Assembly (NCBI GenBank): GCA_017871115.1
Contig: JAFCIZ010000004.1
Location: 720,501 to 784,500 of the forward strand
Origin: Cunninghamella blakesleeana
Taxonomy: Eukaryota > Mucoromycota > Mucoromycetes > Mucorales > Cunninghamellaceae
Reading direction: 5' to 3'
Length of the DNA stretch: 64,000 nucleotides
Shown: piece by piece, positions 1 through 11,415 of the stretch
How positions within the stretch are numbered: the stretch's first letter is position 1
How the letters are laid out: every line of letters starts with the position of its first letter
The notes under the pieces: model-generated
The model's database searches: none
The model's input: the letters and a program-made list of their open reading frames with translations, nothing else
Told to the model about the DNA's origin: nothing
Translations under genes and position numbers: made by a program

Positions 1-12
1 TATTATGAATAG

Positions 13-772
13 ATTGTAAAATTGATCCTGGATTCCCTGATTTCAATGAATATTGTCGTGAACACAAATTCCCCGTCACTATCATTAGCAGGTAAATGAT
101 AATAATAATGATAATAGCAGTAGTAGTAGTAGTAGTAGTAGTAGTAATAGTGATAATAATATTCAAAATAATAATAATAATAATAATACATATAAATAAA
201 ATTTTACTCATTTTCCTTTTAATACGTTATTATTATTATATTTTTTAATAGTGGTCTCTATCCTCTTTTAGAAAAAATCATGACCAATTTCCTCGGTGAA
301 AAAGCTAAAGAAATTGATATTGTATCCAATAACGGCGAAGTTAATGGTCGTGATTGGAAGATTATTTGGAGAGATGATACAATTTATGGAAATGATAAAT
401 CAAAAAGTAAGTTTTGTGTTTAGAGAAAAAGAATAAAGTGAGAAAAAAGAGAAAGAAATTCATGATTATATTTTATCCATCTATTTGTTTAATTATATAG
501 CTCTTGAAAAGGCTCGTCAAGCAGCATCTCCCGATACTATTTTTGTTTTCTGTGGTGATGGTGTATCTGATATTTCTGCTGCTCGCCACGCTGATGTTTT
601 ATTTGCTCGTAAAGATCGTGATTTAGAAACCTATTGTATCCGTGAAAAGATTCCTTTTGTACCTTTTGATACATTTAAAGAAGTTCAAGCCGTCGTTGAA
701 AAATTAGTAGATAAGAAGGCCGTCATTGAAAAGGATCCTAAAACTGGATTTGCTAAAGTAGTAGATGTTTAA
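13..772 (+). CDS. HAD-superfamily phosphatase, 3' part (YNL010W-like)
   Basis: Three exons are visible: 13-91, 252-406 and 501-772. Bases 1-12 are the tail of an upstream intron ending in tag, so the start lies outside the window. The joined frame reads through to TAA at 770-772. The late HAD motif is clear in FCGDGVSDISAARHADVLFA, the acidic Mg-binding loop of this superfamily. Upstream, FPVTIISSGLYPLL is the HAD motif II region, with the conserved Ser lying near an exon junction. The overall pattern resembles the fungal phosphatases related to yeast YNL010W and to MtnX-like enzymes, which are small soluble phosphatases acting on phosphorylated metabolites. The nucleophile motif (DxDxT) must lie in the missing 5' exons. 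The substrate cannot be read from the sequence. Confidence 0.85.
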
Positions 773-1462
773 TCCATATATATGTATAAGTATATATGTG
801 TATGTATGTATATACGTATGTAGGAATAAAAAAAAGAATAGAGTTTTTTTTAGTATGTTAAATTATTGTGTTTTTTTATTTTTATATTTTTAATAAACTA
901 TTATAAATTTGTTTTTTTTTTTAATTTTTTAATAAACTATTATAATTTTTTTTTTTTTTGATTTGCTAAAAAAAAATAGAATGATGTAGAAAACGAAAGA
1001 ATTTCTGTAAAAAATAAATATAAATATAAATATAAATATAAACTAAGGATGATGTGTGTAACTTTTTATCATTCGTATCAATTTAAATAACTTTATTTCA
1101 TTTCACTAAAAAAAAATGGCAACAAAATACAAAAAAGGAAATCTTACTTCAACTTAGCGTCAACAATTTACTAGTAGGAAAGAAAAAATTGTTTTTTTTA
1201 AAGAAAAATAATAACAAATTAAAATCCAAAATATCGTCATTTTTATGATATTTATAGAATCTATGTATATATTTTACTTTTATACTGTTTATCTATATGT
1301 CCTTTTTTGATCCATTGTCATGACCATATATTGGAAACCAAATATTTTAAGCTTGGTAAGTATTATTATATAAGTTTTATTTCACAAGACTTATTGAACA
1401 CATGTTTCTCTCTTCCTTAATTTTATAATTAATTTTATTAAGTACATAAATCAAGGAACTTG

Positions 1463-1486
1463 TTTTTTTTTTTTAAAAAAAAAAAA
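1463..1486. repeat. T12A12 perfect self-complementary block
   Basis: Twelve T followed directly by twelve A. As RNA it could form a hairpin only with a minimal loop; as DNA it is a TpA-centred dyad. It is the first and most symmetrical of the series in this window. Confidence 0.9.
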
Positions 1487-1546
1487 GCAATTAATGATTG
1501 TGTTCGGTAGAAAAATAAAAAAGAAACAAATCCACAGGATCGAGGA

Positions 1547-1895
1547 GGATAAAAATTCAAGCGATATATATATGTACTGGGATTATATTTTTCTTTTTTT
1601 TTTTTTTTCTTGTATTTCTTTTTATAAAGTATGTATATGGAAATCAATAACAAAATTTCGGAAGAAGTTATGTTTTATAAAATAATAACTATTCATGGAT
1701 ATATTTGAAAAAAAAATTTTTTTAATGGGATAATGCCCAGTAAAAATAATTCCAGCAATATGGATATGAAGGATAAAAATTCAAGCGATTTAGGATTCAT
1801 CTTTCCATCCATTCTTTTCGTAAACCTATATGGAAATCAACCAAATAAATAAATAAAAACAAACCTCGGAAAAAGCTATATTTTTATATATAAAT
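1547..1895. repeat. Diverged direct duplication
   Basis: A 19-base word (ggataaaaattcaagcgat) occurs at 1547-1565 and again at 1771-1789. Each copy is followed by a second related word, atatggaaatcaa (about 1636 and 1829), and by similar ttcggaa/ctcggaa segments. This suggests an old local duplication with small length changes. No open frame is conserved between the copies. Confidence 0.55.
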
Positions 1896-2278
1896 ATAAT
1901 GACTATAAAATAAATAATGTAATCATGAATATATACATAACTTGTATATTTCACTGTGGAATAGAAATGCCATATATTTATAATTATTTATTTTACATGA
2001 TTAAAAAAAATAAGTCATATACACATAGTAATAATTGATTATTATTACCATTATTATGTAGCATTTTTGATCACAAACATAATATAAATGAAATGATAGT
2101 TACATACATATCAGCTTATAATTGACAACCTTTATATGTATATATTAAACATTGACAACAACAAAATTTCAACAATATAAATATGGTTATATTATTTGTT
2201 TGTTTGATATATCGATGGAATATCGGAACACTATTCCTTTTCACCCCTGATTCTTTACGTACATCATTATTTATAATG

Positions 2279-2298
2279 TTTTTTTTTAAAAAAAAAAA
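2279..2298. repeat. T9A11 self-complementary block
   Basis: Nine T followed by eleven A in intergenic DNA. A second block of the same kind (T12A12) lies 120 bases downstream at 2396-2419. Confidence 0.85.
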
Positions 2299-2395
2299 GA
2301 AAAGGAATCCAAATAAAGAAGGAATGAAAAATATTTTTAACTTTTTCGATTTCGATGCTTGTTTTGTGTATGTGTTACTAATAACATTTACTATC

Positions 2396-2419
2396 TTTTT
2401 TTTTTTTAAAAAAAAAAAA
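2396..2419. repeat. T12A12 self-complementary block
   Basis: A perfect T12A12 dyad in the same intergenic region as the blocks at 1463 and 2279, with no gene nearby. Confidence 0.85.
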
Positions 2420-3232
2420 TGGAATCAATTCTCCCGAAGGCAAATAACTATTTATGGATAACGGGTTTCATAATGCTTTGTTTTTATGATTATATCAGCA
2501 ATATGCAATTATATTATTTTTCATTTTAAATAGATTATTATATTATGTTTTTATTATTTATTTTTATCTTTTTTTTTTTAATTTAATATCATTCATCTAA
2601 AAATACATAGCAATCTCTCATTATATATATGTATATATATATACTGCGGGAAGTTATTAAAGGCTAAGTAAGATGATTATAATAAATAATAATAATCACG
2701 AGACACGTGCCCATTAGTCTATTAATATTATTTATTATTTTTTTAAATGTAATCACTTCCGTTAACTCCAACTTTTTTTTTTTTTTTTTATTTTCATCAC
2801 CGCTTTTAATCCTCATCCTATCAACTCCGGTTCTTTTGTTTGTTCTTTTTTTTTTAAAAGGGGCCCTCGAACGAAACTTTAAAATTATGACCCCATGGTT
2901 TCCAGATAAACAAACAAATAATAAATAATCCACCTTATCGAGGGACGAAATAATAAATATATCAACATTGCTATTATTTATTTATTTATTAATTATTTAT
3001 TTAATGGAATGGCCAAAAAAAGAAGTATAAAAAAAAAATTTTTTTTTAAAACCCAATATAATGTCGGAAGAAGAGAGACAAAAGTATTTTTTTTTATTAC
3101 TTATAATTATTATTATTTTTACATCAAAATTATTTCATTATGACGTTTTTTTAACAAATCACCTTTCAGATAATTAATAGTGAGTAATACAAAAGTTAAA
3201 GCTGAGTGTTACTTGAGGTATATACATTCTGC

Positions 3233-3238
3233 CACGTG
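3233..3238. promoter_or_regulatory. CACGTG E-box, possible
   Basis: A CACGTG core within ccacgtgtgg lies about 276 bases upstream of the zinc-knuckle ATG. CACGTG is the known binding core of fungal bHLH factors. One copy of a six-base word is weak evidence, though it stands out against AT-rich flanks. Confidence 0.25.
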
Positions 3239-3513
3239 TGGTATATTATAGATCGTCGTAGTTATTATTTTATTATTATTATATTAGGAGGTAATATGAT
3301 CATTCAATAACCGACAATATTTTGAACAAAGAAAAAAAAAAAGATGAATATAAATATGACCCTTTTCTTATTTTTTTTTTATCTTCTTCTTTCTCTTTTT
3401 CATAACTTTAAAATTATCTTCCACTACTACTCTTTTTTTTTTTATTTTATTTTTAATTTAATATCATTTTATTATTTTATTATCTAAATTTATATATATA
3501 AATCAATTCAAAT

Positions 3514-3675
3514 ATGTCTGACGGTCGTTGTATTCATTGTGGTCAAAAAGGTCATTATTCAATGTAAGTATCTAAATTATTTTCTTTTTGTTGTTTATTT
3601 ATTTGATAAGAGTTTTTATTAATATTATTATTATTTAATAGGATGTGCCCTAAGAAACCTAATTCTGCCGTATAA
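3514..3675 (+). CDS. Micro-protein: single CCHC zinc knuckle, 27 aa
   Basis: Two exons, 3514-3563 and 3642-3675, are joined across a 78-base intron with a strong donor (gtaagt) and a ttaatag acceptor. The product is 27 residues: it begins MSDGRCIHCGQKGHY, crosses the intron at the following Met codon, and ends MCPKKPNSAV. The finger has exact C-x2-C-x4-H-x4-C spacing, the retroviral-type zinc knuckle that binds single-stranded nucleic acid. The intron splits the finger between its His and last Cys, so only the spliced form can be functional. A pyrimidine-rich leader and a TATA-like stretch precede the ATG, and a T13A10 block follows the stop by one base. Stand-alone single knuckles of this size are unusual; larger relatives such as Gis2/CNBP carry several. 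Function unknown, presumably RNA binding. Confidence 0.7.
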
Positions 3676-3676
3676 A

Positions 3677-3699
3677 TTTTTTTTTTTTTAAAAAAAAAA
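3677..3699. repeat. T13A10 block just after the zinc-knuckle stop
   Basis: Thirteen T followed by ten A, beginning one base after the TAA of the zinc-knuckle gene. It would lie in the 3' UTR of that transcript and could form a U/A stem there. Confidence 0.8.
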
Positions 3700-4557
3700 C
3701 AATCACAACTAACTATGCAATCTACATCATTCATCCAAACTATATATATATACATTCAAAATTACTTTATGCTTCTATAATCAATTCATTCATTCTATAA
3801 TGTGATTATCTTCTTGATGAAGACCAAAAAAAAAAAAACAAGCCCGGGCAAAAAAAGACTTCTCTCTAATCAACATCGATAATTCACACTCAGCTTTTAT
3901 CCCGTATGTGGATCTATAACCCACCCTCTATGTATATCTTTTTTTTTTTTTTTTCATTATAATTTTAGACTCTTTTTTTTAGATTCCCTTTTTATCTTCT
4001 CATTGAATGAGACCTTTTTTTTTTATATTTTATACACCCAACTCTAGACTTTTTTTTTATAATTCTTTTTTTTTTTCACTTATAATATCCTTTTTTTTAT
4101 AACCTTTTATAATATTTTTTTTTTTATATATTTATATATATATATATAATTCCAAGCATTTGTTACATATTAAAGCAATTTATTATCTCATTCATTTATT
4201 TTTTAAAAAGTGTATTTTTTTTTTTTTGGAGTTTTAAAAAATTATGTATTCAAGAACCAATAAGAAGACCTTTTCTAATTTATTGTTTTCTTATTTAAGG
4301 TTAAAAAAAAAAAGTATTTTTGGATTCAATTTAGATTTAGATTATATATAAAAAAAGACGTCATTGGTGCTTTCAATATGTATTATTAGAAATGCTATTA
4401 CCCCACAGCTTTTGTTTCATTTAATCTCAGATTATTTTTTTTGATGAACTTTAAAAAAAAAACGAGATAAATTGAAAAATGATTTCATCTTTATTTTTTT
4501 ATTTCATTTTGCATCTAAGAGATTAAATTTATTTATTTGTTTATTAATCTATCACCA

Positions 4558-4561
<4 letters not shown>

Positions 4562-4603
<42 letters not shown>
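4562..4603. repeat. 42-base A homopolymer
   Basis: Forty-two consecutive A. It could be a nucleosome-repelling tract or a relic poly(A) tail, but no retrotransposed sequence is recognisable on its 5' side. The assembled length of such a run is unreliable. Confidence 0.85.
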
Positions 4604-4604
<1 letters not shown>

Positions 4605-4791
4605 AAATTAAAAATCCATTTTTGCTTTTTTTTTTCTATAAAAAAAAGATGCAATAAATATAATTTAGAGGAAAAAAAAAATAGGCTTTATTTTATTATT
4701 TAATTTAGAATGACATCATATAGCTAAATTCTTTTTAAGGTAATATGTACATGATCTTAAGGATGTAACTAAAGTGTGTGTGGGTAATTGA

Positions 4792-5720
<929 letters not shown>

Positions 5721-6148
5721 AATTGGTAACAAGTTTTTGTAATGAAAGAAGTAAAAAAAAAGAAATAAAAAAAAAAAAGTAAAAGAAAGAAGTATATAGA
5801 AAAAAAGATTAGAAGATATTTTTTTTTATGACCATTCTTATCATAACTTGGTTTAATATCCAAGTATTATAATTAAGAATCACCATGATTTGTTTATATT
5901 CTCATCTTTTTTTTATAATCTTCACACCCCATCCTTCTCACGATTTTTTTTTTAAATACGCTTTGGCCCTTTCATATCAATATAAATTCTTAATTTCACA
6001 TTCTAAATCCAAAAATGGCATTTGAAAAACGGGGATTTAAAAGAGGTAGTTTTATTTAAAAAAATATAAGCTGGTGGGTGGTCACATTTTTTTTTTACGC
6101 TTTCTTTCAACTTTTTTTTTTGTTAAATAATAAAAAGTATATATAAAT
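5721..6148. promoter_or_regulatory. Bidirectional promoter, C2H2 gene / Cgi121
   Basis: 428 bases between two divergent start codons. It contains cggggattt at 6030-6038, a G-rich word that stands out against the AT background, about 119 bases upstream of the Cgi121 ATG. T and A runs surround it. Confidence 0.5.
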
Positions 6149-7183
6149 ATGGAATCGTTTAATATTGAATTATATCCTCAAGTAGGACAGGTTCATATTG
6201 GATTATTCCAACAAGTTACAAACGCTAAAGAATTGCGCCAACGTTTATTGTCTCAAGATCAAACACTTCAATGTGCTCTTGTGAATCCTACTTTGGTATA
6301 TAAATATATATAATTTACCATTGTGTTTATTTATTTGTATATGATAAATAGATGTACTTATTAAACCATTTGTTTCTATATATTATCTCTTCCTTTATTA
6401 TTATTGTTATTATTTTAAAAAAGGTATACAATACGTTTCATGCATTATTAGCCATCAATCGCGCTGTTCATGACTGGCAACAAAATCAATTAAAAACTCA
6501 TAATGTTCACTCTGAAGTAGTATTTGATTTTTCAAACTCGGTTAATGTAAATAGATATAGATATAGATATATATATGCATACAACTTTAAATAAGTAGTG
6601 ATAATAATAATATTAGGAAAAATGAGAAGCAAAAACAAAAACAAAAAAGGATGATGGTTATTTTCATATGATAGAGTGATTTATTTATTTATTTTATATA
6701 TAGATTGCTCAGTCATTCAAAAGATATGGTATAGATGATCAATCACAACAATTATTGGTAATTAAGATAGGTGGAACAAGCTCTGAAGTAAGACAAATAA
6801 AAAAAAAATTGATAAACAAACAAAAAGAATGATGATGTGTTGATATGGGAAATATATATATGGATAAATATTTTAGGTTGAAAAATTCATGCGTGATAAT
6901 ATTCAAGGTGATTTAGTTTCTTTAAAGCAATTAGAACAGCTTAGAGATTTAAAGAAAATACAAAAGGTAATATATATATATATATATATATATAATGAAG
7001 AAAATTAGATTATTATGTTATTATTATTATTATTAAGATAACGATAATGATAATAATAATAATGAACTAAAAATATTATATCAACATTTTTTTTTTTAGT
7101 ATTATCAACTTGGGGATCAAAATGGAAATCAAGATAAGATCATGCCTTTAATTGCTGGTTCGATGGCTATGAAAGGTTTATAA
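6149..7183 (+). CDS. CGI121: EKC/KEOPS complex subunit Cgi121
   Basis: Five exons (6149-6295, 6424-6546, 6704-6787, 6877-6966, 7100-7183), nearly all phase 0, encode 175 aa, the usual length of this family. The N-terminus runs ELYPQVGQVHIGLFQQVTNA and is followed by KELRQRL, the typical opening of Cgi121/TPRKB. The middle has VVFDFSNSVNIAQSFKRYGI and the next exon begins with an LLVIKIGG strand. Cgi121 binds the kinase Bud32 in the KEOPS complex, which makes threonyl-carbamoyl-adenosine (t6A37) on ANN-decoding tRNAs and, in yeast, also affects telomeres; it also helps bind tRNA. The donor after GTTAAT was chosen because it keeps the family alignment across the IAQSF region. Confidence 0.88.
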
Positions 7184-7649
7184 ATATGTTTCAAAAATAT
7201 ATATAGTACCTTAGTATTAAAGTTATACCTCTTTCATTCACTTTCTTATGCTATTTTCATTATTTATATCTTCATTCATTTGTTCATTTTTTTTTATTAC
7301 TATTAAATAAAATCAATGATCATGCTTAATATTATAAGGTAAAAAAGGATCACATATGTATGGAGTAAAATACTATGGAAAAGGGATAGATAATGAATAT
7401 TGGATTTTAATAATAGCATTTAAAATAATAAAAAGAAACAAACATAGTTACTATATAGGGGGCAAAAAAAAAGTAAGGTAGTAAAAAATAAAGCGGACCA
7501 AAAAAAATTAAGCCAAAAAAAAAGCAGGTGGTGCGACTATAAAATGCATTTTGATTTTTTTTTCCTTTTTCGCTCTCTCTTTTCATTTTTATTTTTTTAC
7601 AAATGAATTTATTTTTATTGTAAAAGTTATTTCTTTTATGGTAAGTACC

Positions 7650-7681
<32 letters not shown>

Positions 7682-7904
7682 TATTCGTCTATATTTTGTA
7701 TAGTAATCTACTTTTTATGTATGTACTCATATACTCTTTTTTTGAATTAATAAAATAGATTTATTTTTTATTGTGTTGTTCTTTATGGTGTTTTTTAGTT
7801 TTTGATAAGTGAGTATTCTTTTTATGCTAAAGTTATTATTTTTATTCTATATATATGCATTGTTTTGTACTGAAAATAAATTATAAATATGTTTTGTTTG
7901 ACTT

Positions 7905-8720
7905 AATAAGATAGATCTATTTATTATTCCTAGTCGATCTACCACGATTCATAGAATTTGATACCTGGCGTTTGGTAACTTTTTATAAGCGCTGGCGTTC
8001 ATATTGCACTATTTATCTCTGGTGGTATTTTTTTTACTATTCTTGATTGTCTTATATAATTGTCATTATTGCCATTTAATATTCTTGATGGTAACCAATT
8101 GTTATGTTTGGTGGTAATGTCTTTCAAGGTAAATGTTTTTATTTTTATTTTTATTGCGTGTATTTAATGTTATATATGTATAAGTATTAATATAATGAGT
8201 TCAATATAGATATATACATTTGCTTGAATTAATGATAAATAGTTTTATGGTCTAATAATTGTTATTTAGAATTCACCGATGCTCTTGGTACCTACACTAT
8301 GGATTTACATACTTTTTTTTATCTTTCCTTCTTTATTCCTCAATGACAACTATCTGAATATGAAATGGAACTTACTGCATGACCAGGGACCTATACGAGG
8401 CTTTGTTGAATTCGACGCAGTGGGAACAATATGATAAGTATTGGTTGTGGATACTTTGGCTTCTCGCACTATCCTAAACGGTGGATGGCATTGCACAGAA
8501 AGGTTCAAGCATGTTAACTCGAGTTCCGGAGTTCAGTCTTGCAGCCCGTTTGGTTGGGTCTATTTTCTTATTTAGAGTCATTGATTCGGAATATGATTTA
8601 TATATTGGTTTGGCCTGGTGAAGGCTTTTTACTATTGTATGGTGGTAAACTACGCTTGAAGGCAACTGAACTCGACCAAGTTGGCTCTTCGGGATTTCTT
8701 TGTGCATAACCCACAAAGAT
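7905..8720 (+). pseudogene. Coding-like relic of unknown origin
   Basis: Base composition is visibly richer in G and C than the flanks, especially 8370-8720. Several plus-strand stretches look protein-like but are separated by stops and frame changes. One from about 7923 contains DLPRFIEFDTWRLVTFYKRW. One from about 8270 to 8430 contains NMKWNLLHDQGPIRGFVEF. A third after about 8480 contains KGSSMLTRVPEFSLAARLVG. Possible splice signals are present (gtaaatg near 8130, ttatttag near 8268). This could be a decayed gene, an old transposon fragment, or exons of a gene I failed to join. I recognise no family. Confidence 0.35.
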
Positions 8721-9090
8721 ATCTGGGGGGTTGGAGGAGGAATAAAAAATTGTATAATTAAAACGTAGTGATTATTTACAATTCAACAAAATTGAATGCC
8801 CTTCAAGTTTTTGGCTTTTTTTTTTATTCGTGGTGATCTCTTTTCTTATCCAAGATGATTTACTCTTTTTTGTTCAAGAGGGTTACTTATTATTATTATT
8901 ATTCAAAATGACTGGAATTATCTGTTTAAAGTGGCAATTATCTAATTTATTCAAGATAAACTAGCTTATTTTATGGTGGTAGCCTTTTTGTATCCAAAAT
9001 GGTTAATTTATATTTGCAATACTAGTATACTCCTATTTGTGGTGTTAGACTCTTTTCTTTGTTCAAGATCTTGGCTTTTATTACTATTTT

Positions 9091-9162
9091 ATTCAAGATG
9101 GTTTGGCTCTTTTTATTCAAGATGGTTTGGCTCTTTTTATTCAGAATGGTTTGGTTCTCTTT
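9091..9162. repeat. 24-bp tandem repeat, three copies
   Basis: Three consecutive units starting at 9091, 9115 and 9139 (unit begins attcaagatggtttggctct). The third unit has a few changes. More diverged related words (ttcaagat..., ccaagatg...) occur upstream back to about 8850, so the array was probably longer. The period is a multiple of three, but no gene is supported. Confidence 0.8.
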
Positions 9163-9270
9163 TATTTTTATTTTTATCTTTATAATTATTTACTTTCTTG
9201 GCGAGAGGGTATCCCATCCGGTATTTATACCATTTCCCTACCAAGAGTTTATCACTTTTTAAAGTGGTAT

Positions 9271-9414
9271 TAACGTGGCGCGACGGGTTTTAGTGGTGCT
9301 ATATTCTCTGTCATTGTAAAGTAAATTTTTATATGTTTTTTTTCTATATTCACTTCAATTTCCTTACCATAGTTGCTACTTTACGTACGTAGTAGTTTAA
9401 CGAGGCGCGATGGG
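9271..9414. repeat. Two 17-bp GC-rich direct repeats
   Basis: taacgtggcgcgacggg at 9271-9287 and taacgaggcgcgatggg at 9398-9414 match at 15 of 17 positions and lie 127 bases apart. GC-rich words of this length are rare in this window. They could be protein-binding sites or remnants of a mobile element. Confidence 0.65.
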
Positions 9415-9818
9415 AAAGTAAGAAAAGAAGGGGTGTTTTTAGTGGAATTGACCACACTATTGAGTTCTCTTCTCAATGTCGAACCGAAACTTTTGGTTAG
9501 GATTTTCACCTCTTTTATCTTTGTGTAGGATTTTAATCCGTAAGATAAAAAAAAAAAAAAAAAAAATAATATCTGTTGATTTAAGCAACGTTATTCTTTT
9601 AAAAAATAATGTAGATTTATTTATGTATATCCTTTATCAAGTAAAATCAATTATCGTATTATTTTCTTATTTAGCATTTTTTTTAATTCTGCAAAAGAAT
9701 CATTATATATATATATATATTAATCACATGTATATAAATACTTATATAAATTATTTTTATTCGACCATAAATTACATTTTATTTTTTTATTTTATATATA
9801 TGCATAATATATATTTGT

Positions 9819-11378
9819 TTATAATTTACTAGAAGAGGGTGTCAAATCCCCTTGATCTACAAAATCAAGAGCTAATAATTGCATGGGAACAGATTTAGAA
9901 GCATAAAGTTTAGCCACAGCAGAGGAAGCTTGTTTTCTAGCAATACGAGCAGCAATACCTTGAGCAATGACAGCCAACTAATTGATAGTTATAATTATAA
10001 TAAAATATACTTATATATTAGAATAAAAGTATAAATAAATATATATATATAAACTTACTCTAAAATGAGAAAAGGCAACAGCAAAAGACCATTGAGGAAT
10101 AGGATAAGGTGTATTGCTATTTTTACAATATATTTGCATTAATTCTTCTACTTCGGGAATAGGTAAAGGTCGTTCGGCTTGCAAAAAGCCACCAGCAAAA
10201 GCAGGAATATAATAAGGTTGGAAAAGATTAGCTAAATCAGAATAAGGATGACCAATGGTAGATAATTCCCAATCCAATACACCAATAACTCTATTTTCGG
10301 TAGGATGATAGACTAAATTATCAATCTAATATTTAAATAAAATAAAACAAATATTATATATATATATATATAATATAAGTGAAATGAAATAAAGAAAGTG
10401 ATATATATTGCATCCTTTTTACCTTAAAATCACCATGAACAATGGTAGCGGTATCTTTGGGTTGGTTACGTTTAAACCAAGCAAATAATTCATCCAACCT
10501 TGGAAGAGCATCAACATTCTTACCAGTATCTTGATCCACTACAGCAGCTTGAGCTTGAGAGACTTTTCCAAGAGATTTCATTTGACGTTCATAAAACCCA
10601 GAATTACGACCATAGCTTTCTAATCCAATGGCTTTAAAATCGACTTGGTGAAGTTTAGCTAAAGTTTCTAAAGCGGAATACCAACTATTTTTTTAAAAAA
10701 ATAAGAGTGAGATAGGACGAAATAAATAAATAAATTGGATTTTCTTTCAAGTCACTTTTTTTTTTGAAGAAAAGAGAAGAGTAAAAAATAAAACATATTG
10801 GAAAAAAGTAGTTTACCATTGTTTACGGTCTTCATAAGGTAAAGAAAGCATACGAACATCTTCAAAAATACGACCTTTAAGAAATTCCATTACCTATAAA
10901 ATTGTTCACCCCATAAAAAGGAAAAAACAAGAACATCATCATGTTAAATATAATAAAAGGTAAGTTAGATAATTTATCCATCCATTTGACTCCTATTTTA
11001 TATAGACATTCTTTTTTTTTTTTTTTTAAAAAAAAAAGTAATAATAGTAATAATAGTAATAATAATATGAGAGGCCCTTACATAAAAAGGTGTTCCAATA
11101 ACACTATTATCTTCGCAAAGAGCATATACTTTAGGTACAGGTACATTTGTATGTTGACCAAGAGCATTAATGATACGATATTCTCTTTCTACAGCATGAG
11201 CAGTTTTTGATAATAAGCTACCTGGAGGTTTCTTACGAAGGACATATTGTTGTTGACTATTAAAAAATAAATAGTTTTAAAAAAAATGACATAATCAAAA
11301 AAAAAAAAGGTTAAATTATATAAATATGGAATATTGCCACCTAAGCGTTCTCTTTTTCTCTATTTCCTTTTCTCTTTC

Positions 11379-11415
<37 letters not shown>

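Larger units (their letters stand above)
773..3513. other. Long intergenic stretch, no gene seen
   Basis: About 2.7 kb without a supportable gene. It holds A and T runs, three T(n)A(n) palindromes and a diverged direct repeat. Short open frames here consist mainly of Lys/Phe tracts read from the homopolymers. The last 300 bases are the probable promoter of the zinc-knuckle gene. Confidence 0.6.
3676..4791. other. Intergenic, T-tract array and poly(A), no gene seen
   Basis: This contains the T13A10 block (3677-3699), an isolated GCCCGGGC palindrome (3842-3849), a run of T8-T15 tracts about every 20-40 bases between about 3938 and 4135, and a 42-base A run at 4562-4603. It separates the zinc-knuckle gene from the 3' end of the C2H2 gene, so it is mostly convergent 3' flank. 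Confidence 0.6.
7184..9818. other. Gene-free region with relic and repeats
   Basis: No intact gene is supported over 2.6 kb. It starts with a promoter-like segment (tataaaatgc near 7540, followed by a pyrimidine-rich leader). It then has several splice-like signals, a GC-richer relic (about 7905-8720), a T-rich tract with a 24-bp tandem repeat (9091-9162), and two near-identical 17-bp words (9271, 9398). It ends at the stop of the minus-strand kinase-like gene. Confidence 0.55.

Noticed and set aside
3..191. Minus-strand frame full of Tyr
   Set aside because: It is the translation of AT and GTA/AAT microsatellites in an intron of the HAD gene.
4472..4657. Frame with a poly-Lys run
   Set aside because: It is a translation of the 42-base A run; no other coding sign.
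8474..8716. 80-codon minus-strand frame in the relic
   Set aside because: Composition makes it open, but it has no promoter, splice context or recognisable motif; the plus-strand fragments look more protein-like.
7560..9470. LTR retrotransposon
   Set aside because: No terminal repeats, primer-binding site or reverse-transcriptase motifs could be seen, so the region is listed only as a relic.
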